Source: Thiocapsa imhoffii (GTDB taxonomy: Bacteria > Pseudomonadota > Gammaproteobacteria > Chromatiales > Chromatiaceae). Taken from it: a stretch of DNA of 64,000 nucleotides. Position numbers and translations under genes: made by a program. The notes beneath the pieces were generated by a model. It did not search any database, had not been told where the DNA came from, and saw nothing but the letters and a program-made list of their open reading frames with translations. Of the stretch, positions 17,098-25,232 are shown piece by piece (position 1 is the first letter of the stretch; the number at the start of each line of letters is the position of its first letter). The stretch covers positions 1 through 64,000 of the forward strand of contig NZ_NRSD01000024.1 in the NCBI RefSeq assembly GCF_016583985.1, read 5' to 3'.

Positions 17098-17861
17098 TGA
17101 GTTCCCTACCCGCATCGCCGCGCCAAGACGACCTCGCCGCCGGCCATACGGTGCGGCGTTACGACCGTGAGTTGAAGACGCTGCGCGACATCATCCTCGA
17201 CATGGGGCACCGGGTGATCGAGCAGGTGCAGGCCGCGGTGGTCGCCTTGATCGATGGTGAGGAGATCCAAGCCTACCGGGTCCTCGATCGCGAGCCGCGC
17301 ATCGATTATCTCTCGCTCGATGCCGATGAGGAGATCTTTCGGGTCATCGCCCGGCGTCAGCCCACCGCGGTCGACCTGCGCATCGTTCTGGCGTTGTCGC
17401 GAATCGCCGGTGATGTCGAGCGCGCTGGTGACAAAGCCGTGCGCATCGCGCGTCAGGCCCTGGCGTTGCGCGACCAGGTCTCCGCCGTGGACAACCTGCT
17501 CGATGACGATCTGCAAAGCCGCTTTCGGCAACTCGATCATCGGGCGTGCTGCATGTTCGAGCGCAGCATCGAGGCCGTGGCTTCCTTCGACGTCGAACGT
17601 GCCCTCGGTGTGTTCGAGGATGAGCCGGAGTTGTTCGGTACCTCGGACGCGTTGCGTGCCTATCTCAGTCGCGAGGATCTGAAGGGCTTCAAGCCTTATC
17701 AGGTCGTCTGTCTCTTGACCAGCGCTCACGCCATCGAGCGGATTGGGAACCATGCCTCCAACATCGCCGAACAGGTGATCTATGTCGCGGAAGGCAAGGA
17801 CATTCGCTATCGCAACCGCGAAATCCTCATCGAGACGCTGCGTCGCAAGGCGTCCGCCTAA
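17097..17861 (+). CDS. phoU: PhoU, negative regulator of the phosphate regulon
   Basis: A 254-aa all-helical protein made of two PhoU repeats (about residues 20-110 and 125-235). Repeat features: the metal-binding E/DxxxD pairs (EPRIDYLSLDADEEIF; RIAGDVERAGDKAVRIA; HAIERIGNHASNIAEQVIY). It connects PstSCAB activity to PhoR/PhoB and prevents toxic phosphate uptake. The start ATG overlaps the pstB stop (TGATG). phoB and phoR are not in the window. Confidence 0.94.
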   Translation: MSSLPASPRQDDLAAGHTVRRYDRELKTLRDIILDMGHRVIEQVQAAVVALIDGEEIQAYRVLDREPRIDYLSLDADEEIFRVIARRQPTAVDLRIVLALSRIAGDVERAGDKAVRIARQALALRDQVSAVDNLLDDDLQSRFRQLDHRACCMFERSIEAVASFDVERALGVFEDEPELFGTSDALRAYLSREDLKGFKPYQVVCLLTSAHAIERIGNHASNIAEQVIYVAEGKDIRYRNREILIETLRRKASA

Positions 17862-18163
17862 CGAAAGGCGCTGACAGCCAGCACCGGTCACGGTTGTATT
17901 TCGGCGCGTCACGCTGGACAATCGACGCCCATCAGACCTGACCAGGATGCGTACATCCTGCCTTTCCATCACCGCGGGTCGACTCCATGGTCGCGATCGA
18001 ACGGTCGCAGGGGCCGGATGTCACCGTGCTGGATCGGCGCGTAACGGGATGCCCGCGCCGCGATCGAACCTCGTGGTGGTCTGTGTCAAGGGTCAAGAGT
18101 CTGCGCCGCCGGGTCCGATCCGGCGACGCGCCTGTGTGATGCAACCGATGTGGAGATGTCTTC
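17862..18163. other. Intergenic region after phoU
   Basis: About 300 bases without a gene. Only a small 7-bp hairpin (17943-17949 with 17954-17960, loop CGTA) is visible, and it has no T-run. The ferritin gene start lies at the right end; no clear promoter is seen. Confidence 0.4.
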
Positions 18164-18451
18164 ATGGCAAACGAGGGTTACCACGAACCGATCAACGAAC
18201 TGTCCGATGAAACCCGCGACATGCATCGAGCCATCATTTCGTTGATGGAGGAACTCGAAGCCGTGGATTGGTACAACCAGCGCGTGGATGCGTGTCGGGA
18301 TGCCGATCTCAAGGCGATCCTGGCGCACAATCGGGATGAAGAGAAGGAGCACGCGGCGATGGTGCTGGAATGGATTCGGCGGAAGGATCCGACCTTCGAT
18401 AAGGAACTGAAGGACTATCTCTTCACCGAGAAAGAGATCGCACACCATTGA
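18164..18451 (+). CDS. EncFtn-type (encapsulated) ferritin without its cargo tail
   Basis: A 95-aa ferritin-like protein that closely follows the Rhodospirillum rubrum encapsulated ferritin as I know it: MEELEAVDWYNQRVDA and ILAHNRDEEKEHAAM. The metal ligands of the ferroxidase centre are in place (Glu30, Glu60, His63 here). EncFtn forms an annular decamer that oxidises Fe(II) inside an encapsulin shell. The family usually ends in a C-terminal tail with an encapsulin-targeting peptide; this protein stops right after the core (FTEKEIAHH) and no encapsulin gene is nearby. So it either acts free in the cytosol or lost its tail. Confidence 0.9.
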   Translation: MANEGYHEPINELSDETRDMHRAIISLMEELEAVDWYNQRVDACRDADLKAILAHNRDEEKEHAAMVLEWIRRKDPTFDKELKDYLFTEKEIAHH

Positions 18452-18650
18452 CTCTCGGCCTGTCCAGGCACTCGCCGCTCGCCCCATTGCCTGACATTGC
18501 ATTGGTGACAGGCGTTGACCCGCAGGGTTCGCTCGTGGCGAATGGTTGGTTGCCGCGTTGTGGCGTGGGAACCGGTTGGGCGCGGGGTTGTGAGCCGCGG
18601 GGTCTGGATCAGCGCTCGACCATGCCGGACAGCTGTCTCCCGAGGTGACC

Positions 18651-18986
18651 ATGCCTGCCGCGATGCCTGTGAAACTCGACCCGGACGCGATCGCCTCAGC
18701 GCTTCGCGAACTCAACATGACCGCCGCGACACCTTGGGAAGCGGATGCGGGTGCTCTATCGAAGACCTTTCGGTTCAAGGATTTCGTCGAGGCCTTCGGA
18801 TTCATGACGCGCGCGGCCTTGATCGCCGAGGCGCTGGATCACCATCCCGACTGGCGCAATGTTTACAATCGTGTCGAGGTGCGCCTCTCCACCCATGACG
18901 TGGGTGGGGTGACGAGTCTCGACTTCACTCTCGCCAGTCGGCTGGACACACTGATCGCACCGTCGCCCTTACCCGATGCCCTCTAA
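18651..18986 (+). CDS. Pterin-4a-carbinolamine dehydratase (PCD/DCoH family)
   Basis: A 111-aa protein of the PCD fold: the catalytic pattern FKDFVEAFGFMTRAALIAE, then DHHPDW (the His-His of the active site), and THDVGGVTSLDF at the end. It dehydrates 4a-hydroxytetrahydropterin, recycling the pterin cofactor of aromatic amino acid hydroxylases; some members instead assist molybdopterin or other pterin chemistry. No phenylalanine hydroxylase is seen nearby. GAGGTG lies just before ATG 18651; a GTG two codons upstream is also possible. A pterin-related PTPS/SDR operon lies 2.2 kb downstream. Confidence 0.88.
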   Translation: MPAAMPVKLDPDAIASALRELNMTAATPWEADAGALSKTFRFKDFVEAFGFMTRAALIAEALDHHPDWRNVYNRVEVRLSTHDVGGVTSLDFTLASRLDTLIAPSPLPDAL

Positions 18987-19112
18987 CGGCACAGGCCGGC
19001 GGCTCGCCTCACTCGCGGTTGCGGCGGCGTAGCGCCGGCCTCGGATCCGGTTCGCTGGAGTCTGTGGCGCGACCCGTGCGCGAGCACCCTCAACTGACCG
19101 AGACGCACCCGC

Positions 19113-20372
19113 ATGCCGATTCTGTTATTGGCTTGGAGCAGCCTGCTCAATCGACGTGGCACCGCACTGCTCACGGTCCTCTCGATCGGATTGAGCGTGG
19201 CCCTGCTGGTGGGTGTGGAGCGGTTGCGCAGCGAGATTCGCACCAGTTTCACCCAGACCCTCTCTGGCACCGACCTGATCGTCGGGGCACGCTCCGGCCC
19301 CGTCCAACTCTTGCTCTATGCCGTTTTCCGCATCGGGCAGCCGATCAATAATATCTCCTGGGAGGCTTACCGGATGATCGCCGAGTCCTCCCGCGTCGCC
19401 TGGACCATCCCCATCTCGCTCGGTGATTCACATCGGGGCTTCCCGGTGGTTGGAACGACGCTCGACTATTTCGAGCACTATCGGTTTGCACGCGATCGCC
19501 ACCTGACGCTGGCTGCCGGACGGCCATTCGCGGATCTCTATGACGCTGTCCTGGGAGCCGAGGTGGCCGCGGCCCTTGGCTCCCAGCTTGGTGACAAGAT
19601 CGTCCTCGCCCATGGTGCCTCCGATGTGTCCTTCGCTCGCCACGACGACCATCCCTTCCAGGTGGTCGGCCTGCTCGCCCGCACCGGCACCCCGGTCGAT
19701 CGGTCGGTTCATGTGAGTCTCGAAGGTCTGGAGGCGATCCACGTCGGGTGGGAGAGCGGACGGCCGATGCCGGGGCGCACTTTGGATCCCGATCAAGCAC
19801 GAACACTGGATCTCACCCCACGGGCCATCACCGCGGTGCTGGTGGGATTACACTCGCGCATCGCAACCTTTCAGGTTCAGCGCAGCATCAATGAGTATCG
19901 CTCTGAGCCCCTGATGGCGATCCTGCCCGGGGTCGCGCTGGCTGAACTCTGGGGCGTCATCGGGGTTGCCGAACAGGCCTTGTTGCTCGTCTCGGGCTTC
20001 GTGGTCCTGGTTGGCCTCGTGGGACTCCTGACGGTGTTGCTGACCAGCCTGAACGAACGACGCCGCGAAATGGCCATCTTGCGCTCGGTCGGTGCCCGTC
20101 CAGCGCATATCTTCTCGCTCATTCTCGGCGAATCGCTGCTGCTGATCCTGCTGGGGATCCTAGCGGGGCTGGCTCTCCTCTACGCTGGTCTCTTGATCGC
20201 TCAGCCGCTGATCCTCTCCGAACTCGGAATCCTTATCCGTCTTGGTCCGCCGGCGCTCACTGAGATGCTGTTGTTGGCCGTGGTGCTCGGCGCTGGGTTA
20301 CTCATCAGCCTGATTCCGGGCTATCGCGCCTACCGCTTGGCGTTGGCGGATGGCTTGTCGATCCGCATCTAG
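19113..20372 (+). CDS. FtsX/MacB-like ABC transporter permease
   Basis: A 419-aa inner-membrane protein: one N-terminal TM (TALLTVLSIGLSVALLVGV), a large periplasmic domain (about residues 50-275), and three C-terminal TMs carrying the FtsX block with LNERRREMAILRSVGARPAHIF. This is the permease half of an ABC system of the MacB/LolCE type that moves or extracts lipoproteins or ions. The matching ATPase gene is normally next door; it is absent here, and no space exists for it between 18987 and 19112. The downstream DUF3299 lipoprotein is a common companion, 28 bp away. Confidence 0.85.
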   Translation: MPILLLAWSSLLNRRGTALLTVLSIGLSVALLVGVERLRSEIRTSFTQTLSGTDLIVGARSGPVQLLLYAVFRIGQPINNISWEAYRMIAESSRVAWTIPISLGDSHRGFPVVGTTLDYFEHYRFARDRHLTLAAGRPFADLYDAVLGAEVAAALGSQLGDKIVLAHGASDVSFARHDDHPFQVVGLLARTGTPVDRSVHVSLEGLEAIHVGWESGRPMPGRTLDPDQARTLDLTPRAITAVLVGLHSRIATFQVQRSINEYRSEPLMAILPGVALAELWGVIGVAEQALLLVSGFVVLVGLVGLLTVLLTSLNERRREMAILRSVGARPAHIFSLILGESLLLILLGILAGLALLYAGLLIAQPLILSELGILIRLGPPALTEMLLLAVVLGAGLLISLIPGYRAYRLALADGLSIRI

Positions 20373-20400
20373 CACATCCAGGCGCAGCGGGAGCACTCTG

Positions 20401-20973
20401 ATGCGACAGTTGAATAGGATCTCTCTCATCCTCTTGATGCTGACACTGCTCGCCTGCGGTCCCGATGTCCCGAGTTCCCAGGGGCCGCGAATCGCGGCAC
20501 AGGAAATTGACTGGGACACCTTGATTCCACTCGATTGGCAGCCGGAGACCTTGCTCGAGGGGTTCGATCTGGACGAGATCGAACAGCTCGACGACGATGA
20601 TCCGCGGGCGATCGCACTGATGGAGCAACTGCTGCGGTTGTGGGCCGAGGCCCCGGTCGTGGATGAGTTGGACGGGCTCATGATTCGGCTCCCGGGTTTC
20701 ATCGTACCCTTGGATCTGGCCGCGGGGCGGATGTCGGAGTTTTTACTCGTGCCCTACTATGGCGCCTGCATCCATGTGCCACCGCCGCCCGCGAATCAGA
20801 CCATTCATGTCGTGCTGCCGGCGGGCCAGGTTTATATCGGAGACCTGTTCGACGCAGTCTGGGTGACGGGCACCTTGCGGGTGGTTCGCTCGAGCAGCGA
20901 ACTCGCCGAGGCGGGTTACCAGATCGACGTGGTCGAGATCGAACCCTACCTCGGCGAGATCGAACCCTTGTAA
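20401..20973 (+). CDS. DUF3299 lipoprotein
   Basis: A 190-aa lipoprotein: signal RQLNRISLILLMLTLLAC with lipobox cysteine at residue 20. The DUF3299 domain covers the C-terminal two thirds: IRLPGFIVPLDL, then FLLVPYYGACIHVPPPPANQ and WVTGTLRV. The GACIHVPPPPANQ line is the family hallmark. Function is not established, but it is regularly found with ABC permeases of the type encoded directly upstream, and metal handling has been suggested. Start chosen at ATG 20401, which gives a standard lipoprotein signal. Confidence 0.85.
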   Translation: MRQLNRISLILLMLTLLACGPDVPSSQGPRIAAQEIDWDTLIPLDWQPETLLEGFDLDEIEQLDDDDPRAIALMEQLLRLWAEAPVVDELDGLMIRLPGFIVPLDLAAGRMSEFLLVPYYGACIHVPPPPANQTIHVVLPAGQVYIGDLFDAVWVTGTLRVVRSSSELAEAGYQIDVVEIEPYLGEIEPL

Positions 20974-21189
20974 GATCGGGCCGCAACCGCAGCGGCTTGG
21001 CCGTTCCGCTTGAGTCGGCTTGGATTTCACCGACCGCCCCCACATCAACGAAATGCGCTGCTTGAAGGCGAGCGGTCATGATCGGGTGTTCGCTCTCCAC
21101 TGTGCGAGCATGGCAGCAGCGACCGCCTCGCTCCGCGTCGCGATCCGAGCGGAAACCGGCATGAGATAACCTTGGGGAGGGCGCTGCTG

Positions 21190-21684
21190 TTGGATACCGA
21201 GACCTCGACGCGGATCGAAATCAGCAAGGAATATCTGAATTTCAGCGCGGGCCATTTCACCATCTTCTCGGCCACCGACCGGGAGAACCTCCACGGTCAC
21301 AACTTCCAAGTGCGCTGCAGCGTCACCGCGATGGTGGGACCGAACGGGATGGCGTTCGATTATGTCCTGCTCAAGCGTGTCCTCAAGGTGTTGTGCGATG
21401 ACCTTGACGAGCATCTGTTGCTCCCACAGCACTCGCCGTATCTCCGGATCGAACAGGGTGACGGCTTGGTGATCGCCTGGTTCGGCGCTGAGCGCCTGAC
21501 CTTCCAAGAACGGGATGTGTTGCTGCTCCCCATTCGCAATGTCACCATTGAGGAACTGGCCGAACTGCTTCTTGCTCGTCTGCGTGCGCGACCGGAATTG
21601 ACCGAATACGATCTGCATGAGATCGCGGTTGGCGTCTCCTCTGGATCGGGGCAATGGGCGGTATCTTCTTGGAGCAGCGCATGA
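21190..21684 (+). CDS. 6-pyruvoyl-tetrahydropterin synthase-like protein with Glu in place of catalytic Cys
   Basis: A protein of about 164 aa with the PTPS/QueD T-fold. The zinc site is visible as FSAGHF and LHGHNF, and the pterin-anchor Glu is near the end (YDLHEIAVG). The catalytic Cys that precedes HGH in QueD and classic PTPS is absent; the stretch reads RENLHGH, i.e. an ExxHGH arrangement that recalls the PTPS-III type. The region includes an extra ~20 residues (LRIEQGDGLVIAWFGAERLTF). Start is probably TTG 21190, 9 bp after GGGGAGG; an earlier TTG at 21172 is possible. It overlaps the next gene by 4 bp (ATGA). Confidence 0.82.
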   Translation: MDTETSTRIEISKEYLNFSAGHFTIFSATDRENLHGHNFQVRCSVTAMVGPNGMAFDYVLLKRVLKVLCDDLDEHLLLPQHSPYLRIEQGDGLVIAWFGAERLTFQERDVLLLPIRNVTIEELAELLLARLRARPELTEYDLHEIAVGVSSGSGQWAVSSWSSA

Positions 21685-22382
21685 ATCTGTTGATCATCAC
21701 CGGCGCGAGCGTCGGCATTGGGCGAGCTATCGCGAGGCGGTTTCAACAGGACGGCCATCGCGTGGTGAACCTCTCACGGCGTCCCTGTCCGGAACCCGGC
21801 GTGGAGAGTTTCGCCTGCGACCTCGCGCGGACCGGCGAGGTGGATCGTCTCGCCCCGCGGCTCGCGGCATCACTCGTTGACGTCGAACGCATCTGTTTGG
21901 TGCACAACGCCTCGATCATGCGCCCTGATGCGATCGATGCACTGCCGAGCGCGGACTTGCGCGAGGTGCTCGAATTGAACCTGGTCGCGGCAAACGCCTT
22001 GAATCAAGTCGTCATCCCGCGCATGGGGCCGGGCTCGAGCATCCTCTATATTGGGTCAACCCTGGTCGAAAAGGCGGTGCCTGGGGTGGCCAGCTATGTG
22101 ATCGCCAAGCACGCCCTGGCCGGCATGATGCGCGCGACCTGCCAGGATCTGGCGGGCCGAGGCATCCACACCTGCATGATCTGCCCAGGCTTCACGGATA
22201 CCGAGCAGATTCGTGATCTCATCGGTGGGGATCCAGAGCGGCTTGCATCCATCACCAGCCTCTCGGCATTCGACCGTCTGATCGAGCCAGACGAGATTGC
22301 TGAGACGGTGGCCTTTGCCGCGCATTCACCCGTATTGAACGGCGCCCTCATCCACGCCAATCTTGGGCAGCGGGAACGGTGA
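21681..22382 (+). CDS. Short-chain dehydrogenase/reductase, possible sepiapterin-type reductase
   Basis: A 233-aa classical SDR. Nucleotide-binding motif TGASVGIGRAIA, the NNAG equivalent LVHNASIM, catalytic Ser in GSTLVEKAVPGVASYVIAKHA with the Tyr-x3-Lys pair (SYVIAKHA). In an operon with a PTPS-like enzyme, a reductase that reduces the pterin side chain (as sepiapterin reductase does) is the natural guess. It overlaps the PTPS-like gene by 4 bp and the next SDR by 4 bp. Confidence 0.8.
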   Translation: MNLLIITGASVGIGRAIARRFQQDGHRVVNLSRRPCPEPGVESFACDLARTGEVDRLAPRLAASLVDVERICLVHNASIMRPDAIDALPSADLREVLELNLVAANALNQVVIPRMGPGSSILYIGSTLVEKAVPGVASYVIAKHALAGMMRATCQDLAGRGIHTCMICPGFTDTEQIRDLIGGDPERLASITSLSAFDRLIEPDEIAETVAFAAHSPVLNGALIHANLGQRER

Positions 22383-23140
22383 GTGCGCACGCGCCCCGGA
22401 TCCTGTGCCTCAGCGGCGGGACCTCGGGCATCGGTGCCGCGTTGGTCGCCGCTTTTCTTGCGGCGGGTGATCGTGTCGTCACCTGCGGGCGCGATCCGCG
22501 CAAGGTGGCCGCGTTGGCGCAAACTCATGAGCAGGCGAGCCAGTCCGGGGCGCTGCGTGTCCTGGTTGGCGACGTCACGGATGCGGCCTTCCGATCGCGG
22601 CTGGTCGCCGCGCTGAGCGAAACGGCAGATCGTCTCGATCTCCTCATCAACAATGCGGGTGTCATCCTCGGTCAGGGCGATCTCGAGGAAACAGTCGCGG
22701 ATTGGCAAGCGACCCTCGAGGTCAACCTCATCGCTCCCTTCGCGCTCACCCAAGCCTGCGCGGACCTGCTGGCGCGGAGCGTGGCGCCTTGTGTCATCAA
22801 CCTGACCTCGGCGTGTGCCCAGCATCCGTTCGAATCCTGTACGTCCGGGAGCTATTCGGCGAGCAAAGCGGGTCTGGACATGTTGACCCGGCGTCTCGCG
22901 ATGGCGTTGGCGCCCCGTGGCATTCGGGTCAACGCCATTGCGCCGGGCGTGGTGGAATCCCCGATGTGGGGCGACGCTGGGGATCTGGCTCGCGCGACCG
23001 CCGCGCAGCGTCACCGCCTCGGCGGTGATCCGATCTGCGCGGATGACATCGCACAGGCCGCACTCTTTCTTGCCAGTTCGCAGGCACGGCGCATCACGGG
23101 GAGCATTCTCACGGTCGATGCGGGCTATGGATTGGGCTAA
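22379..23140 (+). CDS. Short-chain dehydrogenase/reductase, second SDR of the pterin operon
   Basis: A 253-aa classical SDR: SGGTSGIGAALV, NNAGVILG, catalytic Ser in LTSACAQH, and the YSASKAGLD Tyr-x3-Lys motif, then NAIAPGVVESPMW and the C-terminal GSILTVDAGYGLG. It resembles FabG/glucose dehydrogenase-type members and could be a dihydropteridine/dihydromonapterin reductase (FolM-like), judged only by the operon. The GTG start overlaps the previous stop (GTGA). The accessory scar begins directly after its stop. Confidence 0.8.
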   Translation: MSAHAPRILCLSGGTSGIGAALVAAFLAAGDRVVTCGRDPRKVAALAQTHEQASQSGALRVLVGDVTDAAFRSRLVAALSETADRLDLLINNAGVILGQGDLEETVADWQATLEVNLIAPFALTQACADLLARSVAPCVINLTSACAQHPFESCTSGSYSASKAGLDMLTRRLAMALAPRGIRVNAIAPGVVESPMWGDAGDLARATAAQRHRLGGDPICADDIAQAALFLASSQARRITGSILTVDAGYGLG

Positions 23141-23156
23141 ACGGAAGGCCGGGTGA

Positions 23157-24508
23157 TCATCGTTTCTGCGGGCGCCCCTCGCGGTGCCGGTAGAGGCGCT
23201 GATCGATGGCGTCCAGGCGCTGCCACAGCTCGGCCGGGGACAGGCGCGCGAGCTACGCCTGATCGTAGAGCATCTGCGCGAAGTGGGGCACCAGCCAGTC
23301 GTTGTCGATGGCGTAGCGCTCAAGGCGCTCAGCGGGCGCCTGGCCCTGCGACTCGCCGAAGAGGGCACGACGACACCGCAGATGATTGCGCTGGCGATGG
23401 TGCAACGCCAGTGCGCCCGCGCCGACTCCGGCGACGAGGTCTGGCTACCGCTGAGCGACGGGATCTTGATCCCGGTGGATGATGTTCCGGAGCTGTTCCA
23501 AAGGGGCGGCGCTACGGGTTGTCGGAACATGCCTTTACGGCGCTGATGCGCCGGATTGATCTGATCGTGCAGAAGAAGGCCGATCCGCCGAGTCGGCTGG
23601 AGATCGAGCGGATCGGCTATGTGTTCTGTCCGGAGCATGCGGCGGCTTTGCCAGCGCGTATTGAATCCCTCGGCGGCTGCGATCTGTGGTTGTTTGGGCC
23701 TGGAACGCTGCCTCCGCAGGGGGACGCTGCGGAAAACGACGCGTCATCTCCGGTCCCTGCGCTCGTTTCAGCCGACATCGAGACCGACCACCCCTCGGAG
23801 ACCGAGGCCGCGGCGCCTGATTCACAGGACGATCAACCATCGGACCAGAGGTCTCAAAGGATCACGGAATGCCGACCCGTTGATCGCGAAGCGAGTCAGG
23901 CTCCGACAAAGTCTGTTGTTGAGACCTCCGAATCGTTCGGGATTCCGGTCACAGCAGCGGTCTGCTCGGGATCGGACGCGCCTGAGCCCGGCGATGGTCG
24001 TATTCTGCTCGGATACCGGGATCCCGGCGAGACACCCTTGTATTGGCATACAGTCATCCAAGCCAATCCCCACCTGATGATCCTCGGTCTACCGGGCATG
24101 GGCAAGACGACGTGCCTGATCAACATCTGCGTCCAGCTCGCGCGTCAGGGCATTACGCCAATCGTGTTTTCGTATCATCAGGACATCGACGAGAAGTTGT
24201 CGCACCAACTGGAATCACCGCCGCTTGCGGTGAAAAAGGAATGCCGCAAGGACGGTCTTGCGTTCGTGGTGGCTTCCCAGGAGGCAAAGGACTTCGATTC
24301 GTCGCTGTTTACTGCCATCGCCAACTATCTGGCGCTGCGGTTGAGCGAGGCCGACGCCAAGCTGATGGCGAAGTCCTTCGCCGCCTCGGATCACGTCAAG
24401 CTCGTTGCCGATCGCATTAAGCAGATGCCCAAGTACAGCGCGATGTATTACGCGGAGGGAATGCCGGCGCCGACACGGACCCGGCTGCTGGAGCAACCGC
24501 CCGACTGA
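23157..24508 (+). pseudogene. Remnant of a HerA/FtsK-like ATPase, possibly of a DNA-defence system
   Basis: The open frame starts 17 bp after the SDR stop, without a good start codon, and runs in one frame to about 23505, where it changes frame at a GGGG run (23503-23506). The next frame carries RRYGLSEHAFTALMRRIDLI, then a low-complexity Pro/Ser linker, then a Walker A with NPHLMILGLPGMGKTT and the HerA-like Walker B lead-in VFSYHQDID. Around 24255 most of the ATPase body is missing, and the text jumps to the C-terminal FVVASQEAKDF. So there is a truncated 5' end, one frameshift and one large internal deletion. The layout recalls DptH of phosphorothioation-dependent restriction, but I cannot confirm that. 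Confidence 0.62.
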
Positions 24509-24534
24509 TCCGGGATCGACGCGGAAGCTGCCCG

Positions 24535-25104
24535 TCATTCCAGGTCGCCGAACAGGAGGCCCAAGTCGATCTCGATCGCTTCGAACGGTGGGATACGGAC
24601 CTTTGCCGACGTCTCGTCCGGGCCTTCGGCCGTGAACACGGCACGGTATCCGCCGTCATCCAGGGCATAGGCAATCAGCGCCCGGTCCTCGGGTGAGACG
24701 ATCCAATAGAAGGGAACCCCGGCGCGCTGCAGGCGCAGGAAGTGCGTGACCGTGTCCTTGCGCTCGTGGCCGGGGGAGAGGATCTCGCAGACCCAGTCCG
24801 GAAGCAGGGTCATGACGCCGGATGGGCGCTCCGGCAGCCGCTCCTTGCGCCATCCGGCCAGGTCGTGGCTGGGACAGTGGTGCTCGTTGTAACGGACACT
24901 GATCTCCGGGACGATCCACCAACCGCCCGGCTGCCGTTGCATGACGAGGGGGAATGCCTGGCCGATCAGCGCGGTCTGTGCCTGGCCATGCTCGAAACGA
25001 CTCATCGGCCGCTGCACGATCTCGCCGTCGATCAGCTCGACGCGCTCGTCGCCGGGCCAGGTCAGCAGGTCGTCGATGGTGAGAAATCGTTGTGCTTCCA
25101 TCAT
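24535..25104 (-). CDS. Uma2-family (DUF820) endonuclease-fold protein
   Basis: A 189-aa protein of the PD-(D/E)xK-like Uma2 family. RFLTIDDLLTWPGDERVELIDGE opens the fold, ISVRYNEHH and the PDWVCEILSPGHERKDTV block provide the candidate E-x-K region, and YWIVSPEDR follows. Uma2 proteins are very numerous in cyanobacteria and purple bacteria; they are suspected nucleases linked to mobile DNA, with no fixed function. The two ATG codons at 25104 and 25101 are the likely starts. The open frame continues upstream into the integrase remnant, which is an artefact of decay. Confidence 0.82.
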   Translation of the reverse strand: MMEAQRFLTIDDLLTWPGDERVELIDGEIVQRPMSRFEHGQAQTALIGQAFPLVMQRQPGGWWIVPEISVRYNEHHCPSHDLAGWRKERLPERPSGVMTLLPDWVCEILSPGHERKDTVTHFLRLQRAGVPFYWIVSPEDRALIAYALDDGGYRAVFTAEGPDETSAKVRIPPFEAIEIDLGLLFGDLE

Positions 25105-25232
25105 CTGTTGCTCGCAAGTCAGTGGGTGATGGTTTTGGAACAGTATCCAGCTTAAACCGCGTCCAGTGCGAGATGCTAACTGTCTTGGTGGGATCGCCTG
25201 CTCGGTACCTACCGTGATCAGCCACGGGCCGG

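Noticed and set aside
22094..23638. A 514-codon minus-strand open frame over the two SDR genes
   Set aside because: It is Arg/Ser/Pro-rich, matches no family and covers well-supported genes on the other strand; a GC-skew shadow.
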